From assembly GCA_022818135.1 (NCBI GenBank), contig JAFMSR010000013.1, positions 27,421,331-27,485,330 on the forward strand: a stretch of DNA of 64,000 nt, in the 5' to 3' direction. The DNA comes from Saxidomus purpurata (Eukaryota > Mollusca > Bivalvia > Venerida > Veneridae). The translations under genes were made by a program, and so were the position numbers. Of the stretch, positions 48,190-59,745 are shown piece by piece (position 1 is the stretch's first letter; every line of letters begins with the position of its first letter). The notes under the pieces are model-generated. The model was not told the DNA's origin. It saw only the letters and a program-made list of their open reading frames with translations, and did no database searches.

Positions 48190-50420
48190 TACCTTTGCTT
48201 TGTAAGCATATGATTGTATAATTCAAATGTGTATCAGATTTTAATTCCTCATATAACTTATAATTTTACCTTTAAATGTAACATCCACTCCAACTGTTAT
48301 TTTTACATTTTATGAAACTATTAAAAGTTATATCTTTCATTCAAGTGTCATCATGATTTTAAGAACGACATTAATCAATGATAGTTATGTATTACTTGTA
48401 AAATGAACATTGCCAAAGTTATAAGCACAGTTTTATGCCCTATGAATATAGAGAAAATCAAAGCAAACATCTTTGGACTATCCTAGTACAAATGTAAAAA
48501 GTGATAATTCATCATTTCAGTTACTATGTATATTTAATTTACATCTTTCAATGACAGACATAACTCAGCATCACTTATTATTTACATGTTTTCATATAAA
48601 ACTTATAATTTTACCTTTAAATGTAACAGCCACTCCAACTGTTATTTTTACATTTTATGAAACTATTAAAAGTTTTATCTTTCATTCAAGTGTCATCATG
48701 ATTTTAAGAACGACATTAATCAATGATAGTTATGTATTACTTGTAAAATGAACATTGCCAAAGTTATAAGCACAGTTTTATGCCCTATGAATATAGAGAA
48801 AATCAAAGCAAACATCTTTGGACTATCCTAGTACAAATGTAAAAAGTGATAATTCATCATTTCAGTTACTATGTATATTTAATTTACATCTTTCAATGAC
48901 AGACATAACTCAACATCACTTATTATTTACATGTTTTCAAAGCATATACATTTTTGTAGCATTGTTCTTGATCATTATTCAGTATGGAAATGTTGGAGAA
49001 TAATCTAACTTGATTGAATCTTTATTTTCACCCGTTTTGTTATGTTATTGAAATGTGTGTATGCTTTTATTTGTTATCATAGTGTGCCCAAACGCCTGAT
49101 GTGAGATCGGTAATCTTGTTAAATCATGTCTTTCTTTTACATAGTATGGTAAGAACTCCACAAAATACCAATATTATTCTAACGGGTTTGACCTTATGTT
49201 TTAATACAATGAAGTGTACAAAGAAGTAATGTTATTCATTAGACCAAAATAGTGTTATGTATCAATAGAGCATCACTACGTTTACATTTGAAGTCAATGG
49301 TAATGAAATATTATTATTAAGAAAGCACAACATTTTTGCATTAAAAACACTTTAAAGGTCACTTGGCTCAGCAGATGATTGGATTACACCAAATACTTTT
49401 AAAAACACAATAAAAGCACTGCCAATAATACATTTTGGATGGATCTGCACCACCTAGATTTTATAAAATTAAGTTCTCAATACCCAGAGTCATGGAATTA
49501 TTTTAAAATTTGTAGTTTACTTGCCTGGTATAACAATATAATAAGAGTAGGGGAACATGTGTCTGTTGTCCTTAAACAAATTTACTACTATTCATTTTAA
49601 TGATACAATTTTTCGTTAATACCAAAGCATTATAGAGACAATTAGAAGTTTTCTAAATAAGTTAAGAATTTTTTTTCATGGTGAAAAAAGATGGTGTCAA
49701 TTAAAGTTATTTCTAGTAAATTGAAGGGATGTGCAATTACTTATGATTAATTGGTAAACATGTCCAAGAGGAAATGGTTTGATACATTGAATTTAAACGT
49801 TACTAGTATATCAATTTATAGTTACGAGGTATCCAATTACAGTGGTTCAAATACAGAATAAATCATAGAATTTTAGGGACATTCTATATTTTACAACAAT
49901 GGTATTACAATTATTACCGACAAGAATTTGCTTTGGAACTGCCAATTAACTGCCTCCTTTTTGGACAATGTAGCACGATGGTTAAAGGACAATTGCCATT
50001 TTTAGATTTGAACTGGTCCAAGGCTGATGTTATCTTGGGAAATGATATGTTTAGTAAAGCCATAATATATATAGTTATGGTGGCTCAATCATCTGTATAT
50101 GAATGTAAAATACTTTTCTTTCTATTCAAATGTTTACAAATGAAGATATAGTTATCTTGGAGAGTTCGTTCAATGCAAGCAACAACACGCCAACAACAAA
50201 CAAAAACAAGTTGAATACATTCAGTGACCAGTGGAGAGAAGATTTTGCTTTACTTGAAAACGATAGATAATTTAATTACATTTCCATTTCTTTTTAGCAT
50301 TTTACTCCTCTTTTTTTCTGACTGTATTTGCTGTTACCAAAGTTCGAATGAAAGTGTTCTTTTATTGACTTTTTTTGGTGTACTTTTTATTCTTGATAAA
50401 AGACTAGAAGGGAAGTAACT
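48190..50420 (+). pseudogene. Decayed LINE ORF2 C-terminal relic
   Basis: Fragments in changing frames recall the end of L1/Tx1-like ORF2 proteins, such as DITQHHLLFTCF (a degenerate Cys-poor Q-H-L-F-x-C motif) near 48562 and LLNHLYMNVKYFSF-like text near 50080. A 345-bp segment is tandemly duplicated within it (about 48256-48600 and 48601-48945). No frame is long. The assignment rests on weak pattern memory. Confidence 0.4.
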
Positions 50421-52020
50421 TATATATTATGCATATATATTCAGAAAAAATATTTCTTCCGTACGATTTGTTCCCCTTATGTGCCCTCTCATTCGAATTT
50501 GCAGTGCCTTTTAAATACAAAATACATAGTTGACATTCATACATTTAGTTGGTTCCAAAAAAGTAATCAATTTAAATAAGCAATATTACCTTCGTACTCC
50601 AGGGAAGAACAGTTAAAAAAATTATGTCAATGAAAAATCTTCAAAACACTTCACCATTACTGTTTATATTTAATCTTGCTGTAAATATCAGCTGAAATGC
50701 AATCAAGTAATATTAAACAATATTTACACACCAATATTTAACATCCATCAATATTTAACATATCAGCATAACAATCAATATACAATTGTATGTTTCCTCA
50801 TTACAACTGACTTACTTTAGTAGAAGACTGTTTATATATCTTATATATGTATCCAAAGAAATGAATATTCAAAACACAAGATATGAGATACACTCCATTT
50901 AATCAAATCGTATTAACGTGATGTGTTTATCCTTTTCGGTTGTAGTCGCAATTGAATCATTTAACTCTTTTACTTCCGCGTTGGCCTCCACACAGTTTAA
51001 AAATAAAAACACCCAGCTTGTTTTAGATTGTATTTGTGATAGTTTTACACGTTTTTATTGAGTTATGGTTTTCGTGATGTTTTAACTACCAAAACTTGAT
51101 GTAGCATATGGTTTCAGTTTAAAGTTATGTGTTCAGTTTTTATTACACTTTTAGAACTACTTTGATTTTGGTATTCGAAGTATATACGTTATGATTTCAT
51201 CAGGGGCACTGTACAAAATAATTTTCGCCGGATGTAAAAAGAATTTAAAAACGATCAGTCACAATTTAGTTCATTTCTGTGTCCTATCACTATCAGGTAT
51301 TGTCCGAACTTCGTTGGATTTATGACCGAGTGAAAATTGCACTAGGCTGTTATTATCGTGATACAATATTACATTTAAAGTTTGTCTCTTAACCTTGCTT
51401 TATGTAAATAACATCTTTCATAAATTTAATCTAAAATCATTATGTAAAACATCTTGCTCGAATGAGGGGAAAAATTCCATTTATCTTCCTTGATAAATAA
51501 AAACGCTGACAACTATTTTAAGGTAATGCTTGACAAAAGCTAAACTCTTATTCCGTCAAATCTTGAAAACATTTTTTTTCTTTTTTATTGTGTTTAGAAA
51601 GTACATTAACATACACAGATTTGGAAAGGTGTGTTCAATCGCTAAACAGCTCAGACAGAACAAATAATGGTGCTCATCGATGCAATAAGAAATAGGTCAC
51701 TCAAGTAAATGTAATAAAATGTTTTGCCTGTCTTCAGTTATTGAACACGACTTACAATGTACAGCTAAGGTTAACTCTCTATAACTAAACATTATATTAC
51801 ATATCCAAAATTTTATACATTTTCTCCCGCTTGTGGGAAAGTTATATGTCAGACATTTGTTATATTAGTTTAGAGTTTGAAAATACTTTTCCAAACTGTA
51901 TAGGTTTATATACGTTCTACATAAAATTAAAATAATGCAAAAGTTTGAAGATTTTTGTAAATGAAATTCTAGTTTTTGTCAAGCGATACCTTAACGACAT
52001 TCAGTTTGTTTTTATTTGAA
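50421..52020. other. AT-rich interval, nothing recognised
   Basis: No ORF with a domain, no RNA gene and no clear repeat structure was seen on either strand. Confidence 0.5.
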
Positions 52021-52790
52021 ACTTTTTTAAAAACAAGGTCACTAGAACAGATCATAAAAAACCTTGTGTTTACTATAGAGGTGGTCACAACTACAACACA
52101 GTTATCATAAAAATTGGCCAGAATGTTTTTTCAATGATTTCTAGGTCAGGTTCAAATCTAGGTCATCTTGAGTTACAAACCTGGTCACACGGTCAAATCA
52201 AAGAAAAGCCTTGTTGACACTCTAGAGGCCATATTTACTATCCAAGTATCATGCAAACTTGCCAGAATGCTTGTCTCGAATCTGGGTCTAATAGGTTCAA
52301 AAACTAGGTTTCACAGTCAAGTCAAAGGAAAAACTTGGGACCCCACATTTAATATCCAATCTCAATGACAATTGGTCAGAATGTTTATCTTAATGATTTC
52401 TAAGCCGCGTTTGAAACTGGATTACTGTTTGCCAAAAACTAGGTCTCGAGAACGAATCAGATTAAAAACTTGTCAACAGTCTGGAGACCACATTTAATAC
52501 CCATTCGTTATTAAATGTGTCAGAGTGTTTGTCTCGATTGTTTCTAGGTCAAGACTGAATGTGGATCACTGGGATTAAAAACTAGATCATCAGGTCAATT
52601 CCAAGGACAACTTTGTAGATACTCTGTAGCCAATTGTCATGTAAATTGGTCAGAAGGTTTGTTTTGTCAAGGTCAAACATAACTGTTGCGTTTATGATAT
52701 ATAATTGTATAGTTTTAGATTGAATAGTGGCCACAGTGGGTCATAAGTAGGTCTCAGGTGAACAAGAAAAGACCATCTTGACCCTTTTGT
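52020..52790. repeat. Degenerate tandem repeat with 'aggtca' and 'ccacatttaatatcc' motifs
   Basis: Monomers of roughly 150 bp recur with AACTTG, CTCTAGAGGCCA or CTGGAGACCA, GTCAGAATG(C/T)TTGTCT and CTAGGTCA. I recall the same wording from many bivalve introns. No coding content. Confidence 0.65.
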
Positions 52791-53183
52791 TTTGATACAA
52801 TGTTAAGATAGTGTTAGAAGGATGTGCATGATTCTTTTATTAAATTGACGTAAAACCTTTACGGAAACATCTAAATAAAGGTTCATAGGTGTTCATAGAA
52901 GATTCTAAATGCTTATATGATACCTTATTTGAGTTCAAGAAATATACATTTTCTTCGGTGGAACATTTCTGTAATCAACATACATACTTTGAAATCTGTT
53001 AATCGAAAATTTAGTTTATTCATATTTTGCATTACAAATAAGTATTGTACTTACCTTAGCTTAGCCTATAGACTTCAGGTTTGATGTGTGTAGTATTTTC
53101 ATGAATCAATGTAGTTTAAGTTGCACACATTGTTTTTCATCATTAAATCGTGATAATTTTCAAATAGAAATGTATTTAAGCTC

Positions 53184-53617
53184 CAGGCCCCAGTTTCACG
53201 AAAAAACTTAAGTAATTTCTCAGTAATATGCTCAACTTATTTCAATACTTATCACTTCCTTGCATGTTTATTTATTTAAAGAATTCAAGTTTGTAAGAAT
53301 TGTATTTACTCATTTATTACATGTATATAAACTTGTCAGTATGTATGCAGGAATTGCTATTTCAAAGCAAGTAATTTACATAAGTATATTCTTAAAATTC
53401 TTGAGTTTTACTCAAATGAATGTTTTGCTTTATCTGACTTGCATTTAAAATTATAATTCAATTTTTCTTTCAACATATTAAGTTCATTAAAAAATAAACT
53501 ATCGTTAAAATGACAACAAGAAATATCCTTATTTTTAGTGACAATTAGACTTTAAAATAACTTACTCAGCTGAGCAATTACGTAAGTATTTTCGTGAAAT
53601 CAGCGCCAGGACCTAGA
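53184..53617. repeat. MITE-like element with long terminal inverted repeats
   Basis: The left end CAGTTTCACGAAAAAACTTA (from about 53190) and the right end near 53580-53610 (AATTACGTAAGTATTTTCGTGAAA and on) are inverted copies with a few mismatches. They enclose about 430 bp without a long ORF. The right end is about 20 bp from the gene D TATA box. Confidence 0.7.
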
Positions 53618-53631
53618 ATGTGTTGCTTTCA

Positions 53632-53639
53632 TATAAATA
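53632..53639 (+). promoter_or_regulatory. TATA box of gene D
   Basis: TATAAATA lies 74 bp upstream of the predicted ATG at 53706, leaving room for a leader of about 40 nt. Confidence 0.6.
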
Positions 53640-53705
53640 GGAAGCCATATAGAATTTGCAAAACTGCAGCATATCATTTATCATTACTTTTTTGATTTCA
53701 GAAAA

Positions 53706-56700
53706 ATGCATCATGATGTAAGTGGCATGCTTGTTTTAACAATAGCCTTGATGCGTGCACTGAATACCGTGGTCAGCGTTTCCGAACAACAATTATGGTA
53801 TTACTGCTTTGGTGATTACTGCAATACGTGAGTTGAACTTCACGAACACATTATCAATTATAATCACTTCTTTGAAGTATCCAGCTTCTACTTGGCCTTT
53901 TTTCTGAAAGTCAGTATTAATTTAAAATAAGTCTATTAAATTACGCGAAATTAACCTAACCTATCTCAATGTAGGTCTAATATTTAGCGTTGCGATCAAA
54001 TAACAAGAGAAAAGTAACCAGGAAAATATTTTAACGGTATACCAATATTGTTTGAGGCTCAGACAGGCTCATATTGAAGTTGATTTTGATCAAACAGTAT
54101 ATTGTGATAGCAATTCATTCGGACAAACACCTAGGAAACAATTTCATATTTTTATGTTTATAAATTGCAAAATTTAGTTCTGTTAAACGATAATAACGTC
54201 TATGGCTATCTACAAAAACATTTGTTAATCGGCCGATAAGACATGATTGATGCCAGACGAAGAAGCTAACATAATCTGCATTTTTATAAAGTGAGAAAAC
54301 TTGAATTCTTTCTGCAATGACTTTGCAAGCAGACCACTATTATTCAATATGTATCCATATTTTTTGTTTTGAAGAGATGAACTTACTGAACCGACTGACT
54401 TCTGCAGTGAGGAATTTCAAAAATGCCGACCTTGCACAGACGTCTTAGATGATTGTTTCACCCCCAAAATACCGACAAACTGTTCCGGTGTCTGCATCAG
54501 TAAGTGCCACCAAACCCTATGTCAAATACCTCATAAATAATATTATAAGAAAACTGTGATACAAAAGTATCGCAGCGGGACTTAGAACAGCTTCGTCAGC
54601 TTTGCGTTTCGGGATACAGCTTTCGCGTCTATGTAAAATGAGCAACACTGTTTCACATATTACAAAAATTTTATCTGAAAGAAGCTTAAAATGTTTAACA
54701 TGAGTAAAAACGATAATTTCTTGTTTAAACAGAAAATGTAACAGATAAGACAGAATAAATGTTGATGTCCAGTAAACATAAAAATCTGGTGTGATGGTTA
54801 ATATTGCATGTAAAGGCAATATCTGCAATTCAGCAATCGAATAAATATTGTACAATTTAAAAAAATAGAGTCATGGTAGCATACTGGATCCACTTTACAT
54901 AATACAGGAAGAAAACGGCATTTTGTCCGATACTAGTGTTTTATACTGGCAGACTAATACAAACTGTTCACTACTTTCTAAACACGTAGAGAGACGTATT
55001 GCATAATTTGACTTTTACATGGATGATCAAAGATAAAAGAATCAACCAACTTAGACTTTTATGTAAATTTTGTTAAATTATTCGTTTTGTAGAACACGAA
55101 GTGGAAAAGCAAATTAAGGAAGCAAAGGGTGAGTTATTTTAAATAATATGATTTGCTTAATGTACTTTGTTTGTTGATAGGCAAATATACTTCCTAGATC
55201 TACATGTGTCATTCAAATTTGCGACTGAAAGAGTTTTGAGACCTCAAGATTTTATGTAGGTTTAGAAATGTGCAGATATAATGGATTTTTGCATTAATAT
55301 AGAATTCAGAATTTTAGATTATTTTTATTCAGTGTCAATTTTAAGCGATGATGAATTGTCTGGTTTCCTTATACGTTTCTGTATTTGTTAAGATAAAATG
55401 ACCTTATTCTGAAACGTTGTTGCTCAGATTTTTAATTTATATGTTCGTATGAATGAATTTTTGTGACTTCCCATGATACTGAGTTCTCAGAAGCATGGTT
55501 GGTTTGATATGGGCATTATCCAGTATATGAATGATACATTGTAGTAAACATCCTATAAATAAATTAATAGCATTTAAATGAAACGAGGAAATTTCTTGGA
55601 TTGCAGTTTATTTCAGGTAGGTAATTACAGGGTTGTCCTGGTCCTATTGTTTTGAAATGTGACCAGAAAGGAGTGTTTCGTCATTGATTGCATCTTATTT
55701 GTTATCCTCGTGTTTTAGTACTCTAAGTCATGTTCGTTTATTGCTTGTTATAGTTATACACAAAAGTAATAAAATGAAAATTAAAACATCGGATGAGTAG
55801 ATATACACCACAAGACACATTGATCATTGTCAGTACACAAAATAAGCACATTCATATAACGTTTTTCAGAAACACCGTGTGTCGCTCTGAAGCCGATACC
55901 AAATGGAAATCACAATGGTTCTCTGATAGAATCTCACAATCAAGGTGACGTTATTGCATGTACTTGCAACAGTGGATACCGCTTGAAAGGTGCAAGAAAT
56001 AGGAAGTGTAAAGAATATGGGGAGTGGTCGTCAGACACACCAACATGTGAAGGTATTTGTTTATTATAATCAAACATACTGCTGGAATAACTAAAGTTAA
56101 ACTTACCCTAAGCTTGTGTTTAAGTTACATCATCCTTTGAATGGCTACTTCAGGATGGTAAGAAAGATGTTTAAGTACATTGATTACACTGAAAACATTA
56201 AAATAACATCATGTATTTAGTTATATCTTTTGTCAGCTGATAAAAATGAAAATGAATCCGATAACGAATGATGCATTTCCCTGGATAGTTAAATTATTTC
56301 AATTGTCTTTAATAGAGATAGAAATTAATATATTCATATACTTTGGTTACACTTTCGATACTATTCATTCTTCAAAAAACATACATCACTTTTGCTTAAT
56401 GACTTCTTAAACTTCTGACGGTACCATTGTATGACTGTCTAGATCAAACTAACATTTTCCTTTGAAAAAGAACATGCTCTGCGAGAGTCCGGCGATCTCG
56501 AATGAGCTACCGCCTTTCCATATCACGTTAACAAAGTGGTTCCTATAGTCTTGCTTAATTACAATACAGTTAAGTCAAGCATTACAGTGTGTAACACCAA
56601 TGGATTCTGGACAAACCCGCTTCCAGTATGCAAAAGTAAGAATGTTACAAAAATATATCTGCTTACACTGTTTAGCAGCTTTCTTGTTTGTTTTTGAAGT

Positions 56701-58634
56701 TTGTTTCAATCGCCACAAGTTCTTCAAATTGTTTGGTACTATGATAACAGTTTATCTGAATGATGATGGACTTCGTCTATATCATAAAAAGATTAGGAAC
56801 TACCACTTACTCTGTAACAATGGAATAATGAATCGTAAATTAAAGTTTTAACCTTTACATGATGTATTTGATAAATTATATAACGTTCTCTTTTGAAGCT
56901 GTAGTAGCTTCACCAGCGTTTCAAGTAGGTAACGTTCAATGTCTAAACTAATTAATCCATTGCTGACATATACATCAGAGATCACATGTTCAAAGCCCCA
57001 TCCAATTAGACATGGACAATGGCATTACAGAGGTAGATACCTGCCAGGCGACACAGTAAGGGCAACATGCGACACAGGCTTTTTAATGGACGAATCAGTG
57101 TTATGGAATTGCTCGCATGATGGGAATTGGGAAAACATAAGTGGCTCCTTTATGCCAACCTGTCTTCTCGTAGGAGAGTCCTCAGAAAAATTATGTAAGT
57201 ATTGTCCGGTTACCGTTTAAATAAAAGTAAAATTGTGACATTCTCTGTTGTAGACCATGCCAGGAGCTTCTGTTACTGAAATATTTGAGCACACACCTAA
57301 CCTTTTTTTTAAATGAAATAAGTGTCATTAGAAAAAGAACTTTACATACTCACACGTGGGTTTTTACAGAAGTTCTGATACTCAAACGATATAAAGTTCA
57401 ATAAGAGTTCAACGCAAACATTACGGAACAATATTCAGAGTAGTTTTCAGTAATTTCAGCCAAACCAATCCCTTAATTAACATTCAAGATACTATTAAAT
57501 GAAAACAAGGAAAGTATTATTTTATAACAAACCGTTTATAACAAATATTTTTCAATTTATTATATTTTCGAAATGTTTTAGTATGCAACGCATGGATAAT
57601 TATACTTGGTGTGCTATTACTGCTTCTAAGCATCTCCATGAATGGTGTATTACTGTTTAAATACTGTGGCGGACGGTATAAGCGGTATGGAAGAGTCAAA
57701 CACGATGAGGTGCGTAAGGATGTGAAAGGTTCAGATGAGGAACAAAATAAATTACTTGAATTTGAAGAAAGAATTTCTGTTAACAATGAAACTGTTTCCC
57801 TCCGGGATCAAAAACAAACAAGAGAACGGATAATTCCTCCTGGAGCAGTCCTACCACCAGCACATTCACTCTCAGTAGGGTATCAAAAGGAAAAGCCACT
57901 TGCTTCACCTGAAAGCAAATACACAAAACAGGAGACTGAAGGTAAGATGATAATAGCTTTTATTTGTTCATGTTTTTAAGGAATGTGCAATGCGACACAA
58001 TTGAGAATAGAAACAAAAAAAAAAAAATAATAATATCAAACAGGGAATGCCACGCACCAAAAACGCAGCCTCCCCAAAACGAGCCCCACATCACCCAGAA
58101 GTGCACACCTGAAGAGTTCTTCAGTTTATCGGTAACGACATTTGCTATATTCACATGTGTGATATGAGGTGGATTAAAGTCATAGCTTCATATTTTGATA
58201 CATTCTAAATTACAGCGGGAATGGTTGTGCACATCGATATCCACAACAACACGACGAATACAAATAACAACACCCTTACTAACGGACTGAGCAGGAATAG
58301 TACATACAAACAACCACAACAGCAACCTCCACCAAATAACTGTGGTACGCAAGAGCCTGTAAAGTCAGAAATAGGTCAGAAAGACAAGACTTCCGTAGAA
58401 GAAACTGGAACATTTCAGCCGAAACAACCAGAGTCGTCTTATTGCAAAACTGATATCAAATTAAATGAAGACCCACAGAAAACATTACTAGCAGAAGCTA
58501 GCCTTGACGAAAGCTCCCTCAGTGAACTCAATCCGTGCTTGGCAGTACAACAAGCAGTTAATAATGAACAAGACATAGCTCGAAAGGTGGCTCTTCCACA
58601 CATTCAAATAAACACGGATGACAAAACTGTTTGA
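53706..58634 (+). CDS. Gene D: single-pass receptor, TNFR-like Cys module + two CCP domains + TM + long tail
   Basis: Exons are 53706-53827 (ATG, signal peptide, CFGDYC); 54375-54499 (six Cys at x6/x2/x6/x8/x3); 55093-55128 (charged linker); 55870-56052 (CCP1); 56979-57194 (CCP2); 57582-57941 (TM near WIIILGVLLLLLSI, then tail); 58216-58634 (tail, TGA stop). All junctions are GT-AG with phases 2,1,1,1,1,1, giving 486 codons. Here the signal peptide is encoded in one exon, unlike gene C. The two CCPs are unlike each other, so they did not arise from a recent exon doubling as in gene A. The tail has EEQNKLLE (acidic dileucine type) and SVEET. A decayed third CCP lies in the intron between the CCP exons. 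Likely functional. Confidence 0.85.
56465..56634 (+). pseudogene. Decayed CCP exon inside gene D
   Basis: The 3' half reads ITVCNTNGFWTNPLPVC followed by a GTAAGA donor, matching the last third of a CCP. The 5' part (ACATGCTCTGCGAGAGTCC) resembles the start of the next CCP exon, but no single frame runs through. This points to a frameshifted, probably skipped exon. Skipping keeps the phase. Confidence 0.55.
58017..58115 (-). repeat. Truncated copy of the 27.5-28.1 kb retroposon end
   Basis: The reverse complement of about 27990-28085 starts with an A-rich run and continues through GCAGCCTCCCC and GAGCCCCACA. It lies in the last intron of gene D. Confidence 0.85.
58392..58406 (+). other. Tail motif SVEET (TRAF-binding-like), gene D
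   Basis: Ser-Val-Glu-Glu-Thr, followed by GTFQPKQPE, lies in the last exon at a place comparable to the motif in genes A and C. Confidence 0.45.
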
Positions 58635-58689
58635 TGACTGTTCCCTGTTAGTCCTAGTGATAGTCTTGCTAGTCTGTGGATGTACATTA

Positions 58690-58695
58690 AATAAA
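58690..58695 (+). terminator. Poly(A) signal of gene D
   Basis: AATAAA lies 56 bp after the gene D stop codon. Confidence 0.65.
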
Positions 58696-59284
58696 GTACA
58701 TGCATTTTGAAAAATCTAGCAGATGTATCAGATAAATATTTCAATGTTTGAATATCGTTTAACGACACAAAATAAGCTTTTAATTTAAACTCGACCTTTT
58801 AGCTTTAACTCGAAACAGTAGTTTAAAGCAAGTAAGATAAACAACGGCAAAAAAGTTAGCCGTAAACTTTTGTAATGCTGAGTCTATGTGTCAGATGCAT
58901 GTTATACTTTTTGTTAATGTAAACCAAAATCGCATGAATTTCTGTTTTAGTGTTTGTGTAAACCGTTCGAATAGGAGTATCAAGTAACCACCATTCATGA
59001 TTGACAGCCCCTGTATTATAAAGTGACAGTGACGCAACAGAAGAATCCAATATTATTGTGTAAAGTCACTTGATAATGTGAGGATGAAATTTTTTCTTGT
59101 ACGAAATAATCTATTTTGTTATGTTATGCCTGTAAATATAATTATTACGCCGCTATCGATAAAGTTACTGTAACAGTATCCGTAATGTACTGTACTACTA
59201 GATTTTGATAGTGACGTCACTCTTTATTTACAATTTTCTACTTCACACTAGGATAAGTATGTGTATTTAAATCCTTTGAGTGGA

Positions 59285-59375
59285 TACAGCAATAGCACGG
59301 TGGTAAATTGTATATTTTTCTAATCGCAGTGACCTGACATTGAAGATTCGAATCCCGCTAGATTCGTTTAGTACT
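59285..59375 (+). repeat. tRNA-like sequence, possible SINE head (plus strand)
   Basis: TAGCACGGTGG (A-box-like) is followed 50 nt later by GATTCGAATCCCGC (B-box consensus with one change). Stems are poor, so a SINE or tRNA relic is likelier than a working tRNA gene. Confidence 0.5.
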
Positions 59376-59664
59376 ATGTTTCCACATGTAACGCGAAACT
59401 AGATTTATAAAATTTACAATGCTTATAAGAGAAGTCACATTTCATATTATACTATTTTTTTTTATGTATATCTTGGTCCTATATCTAAATATGCAAAATT
59501 ATTTATTCTAAAATATTCACCTAATAAGAATTTAAATGGAAAATGTACATGTACAATATGTACAATAGAAAAGACAGAAAGATGATTGTTTGATGAATAA
59601 ACAGAGTGTAAATTTATTCTTGACAAATCAGGTTTAGCAGCAATACGTTGTTGAACAAAAAGTC

Positions 59665-59745
59665 TTTGATAGGATTCGAGCCTTCACCCTTCGTCCTGTA
59701 AGAAAGACAGCCGAACATTGTACCGCTGCATGAATTACATAATCA
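59665..59745 (-). repeat. tRNA-like sequence, possible SINE head (minus strand)
   Basis: On the minus strand ATGCAGCGGTACAATG (A-box-like) and GGCTCGAATCC (B-box) flank an anticodon-arm-like CTGT-CTTTCTT-ACAG. It lies about 300 bp from, and opposite to, the plus-strand copy. Confidence 0.45.

Noticed and set aside
59665..59745. Functional tRNA-Glu gene on the minus strand
   Set aside because: The B-box is good, but acceptor and D-arm pairing are poor. It fits a SINE head or tRNA relic better.
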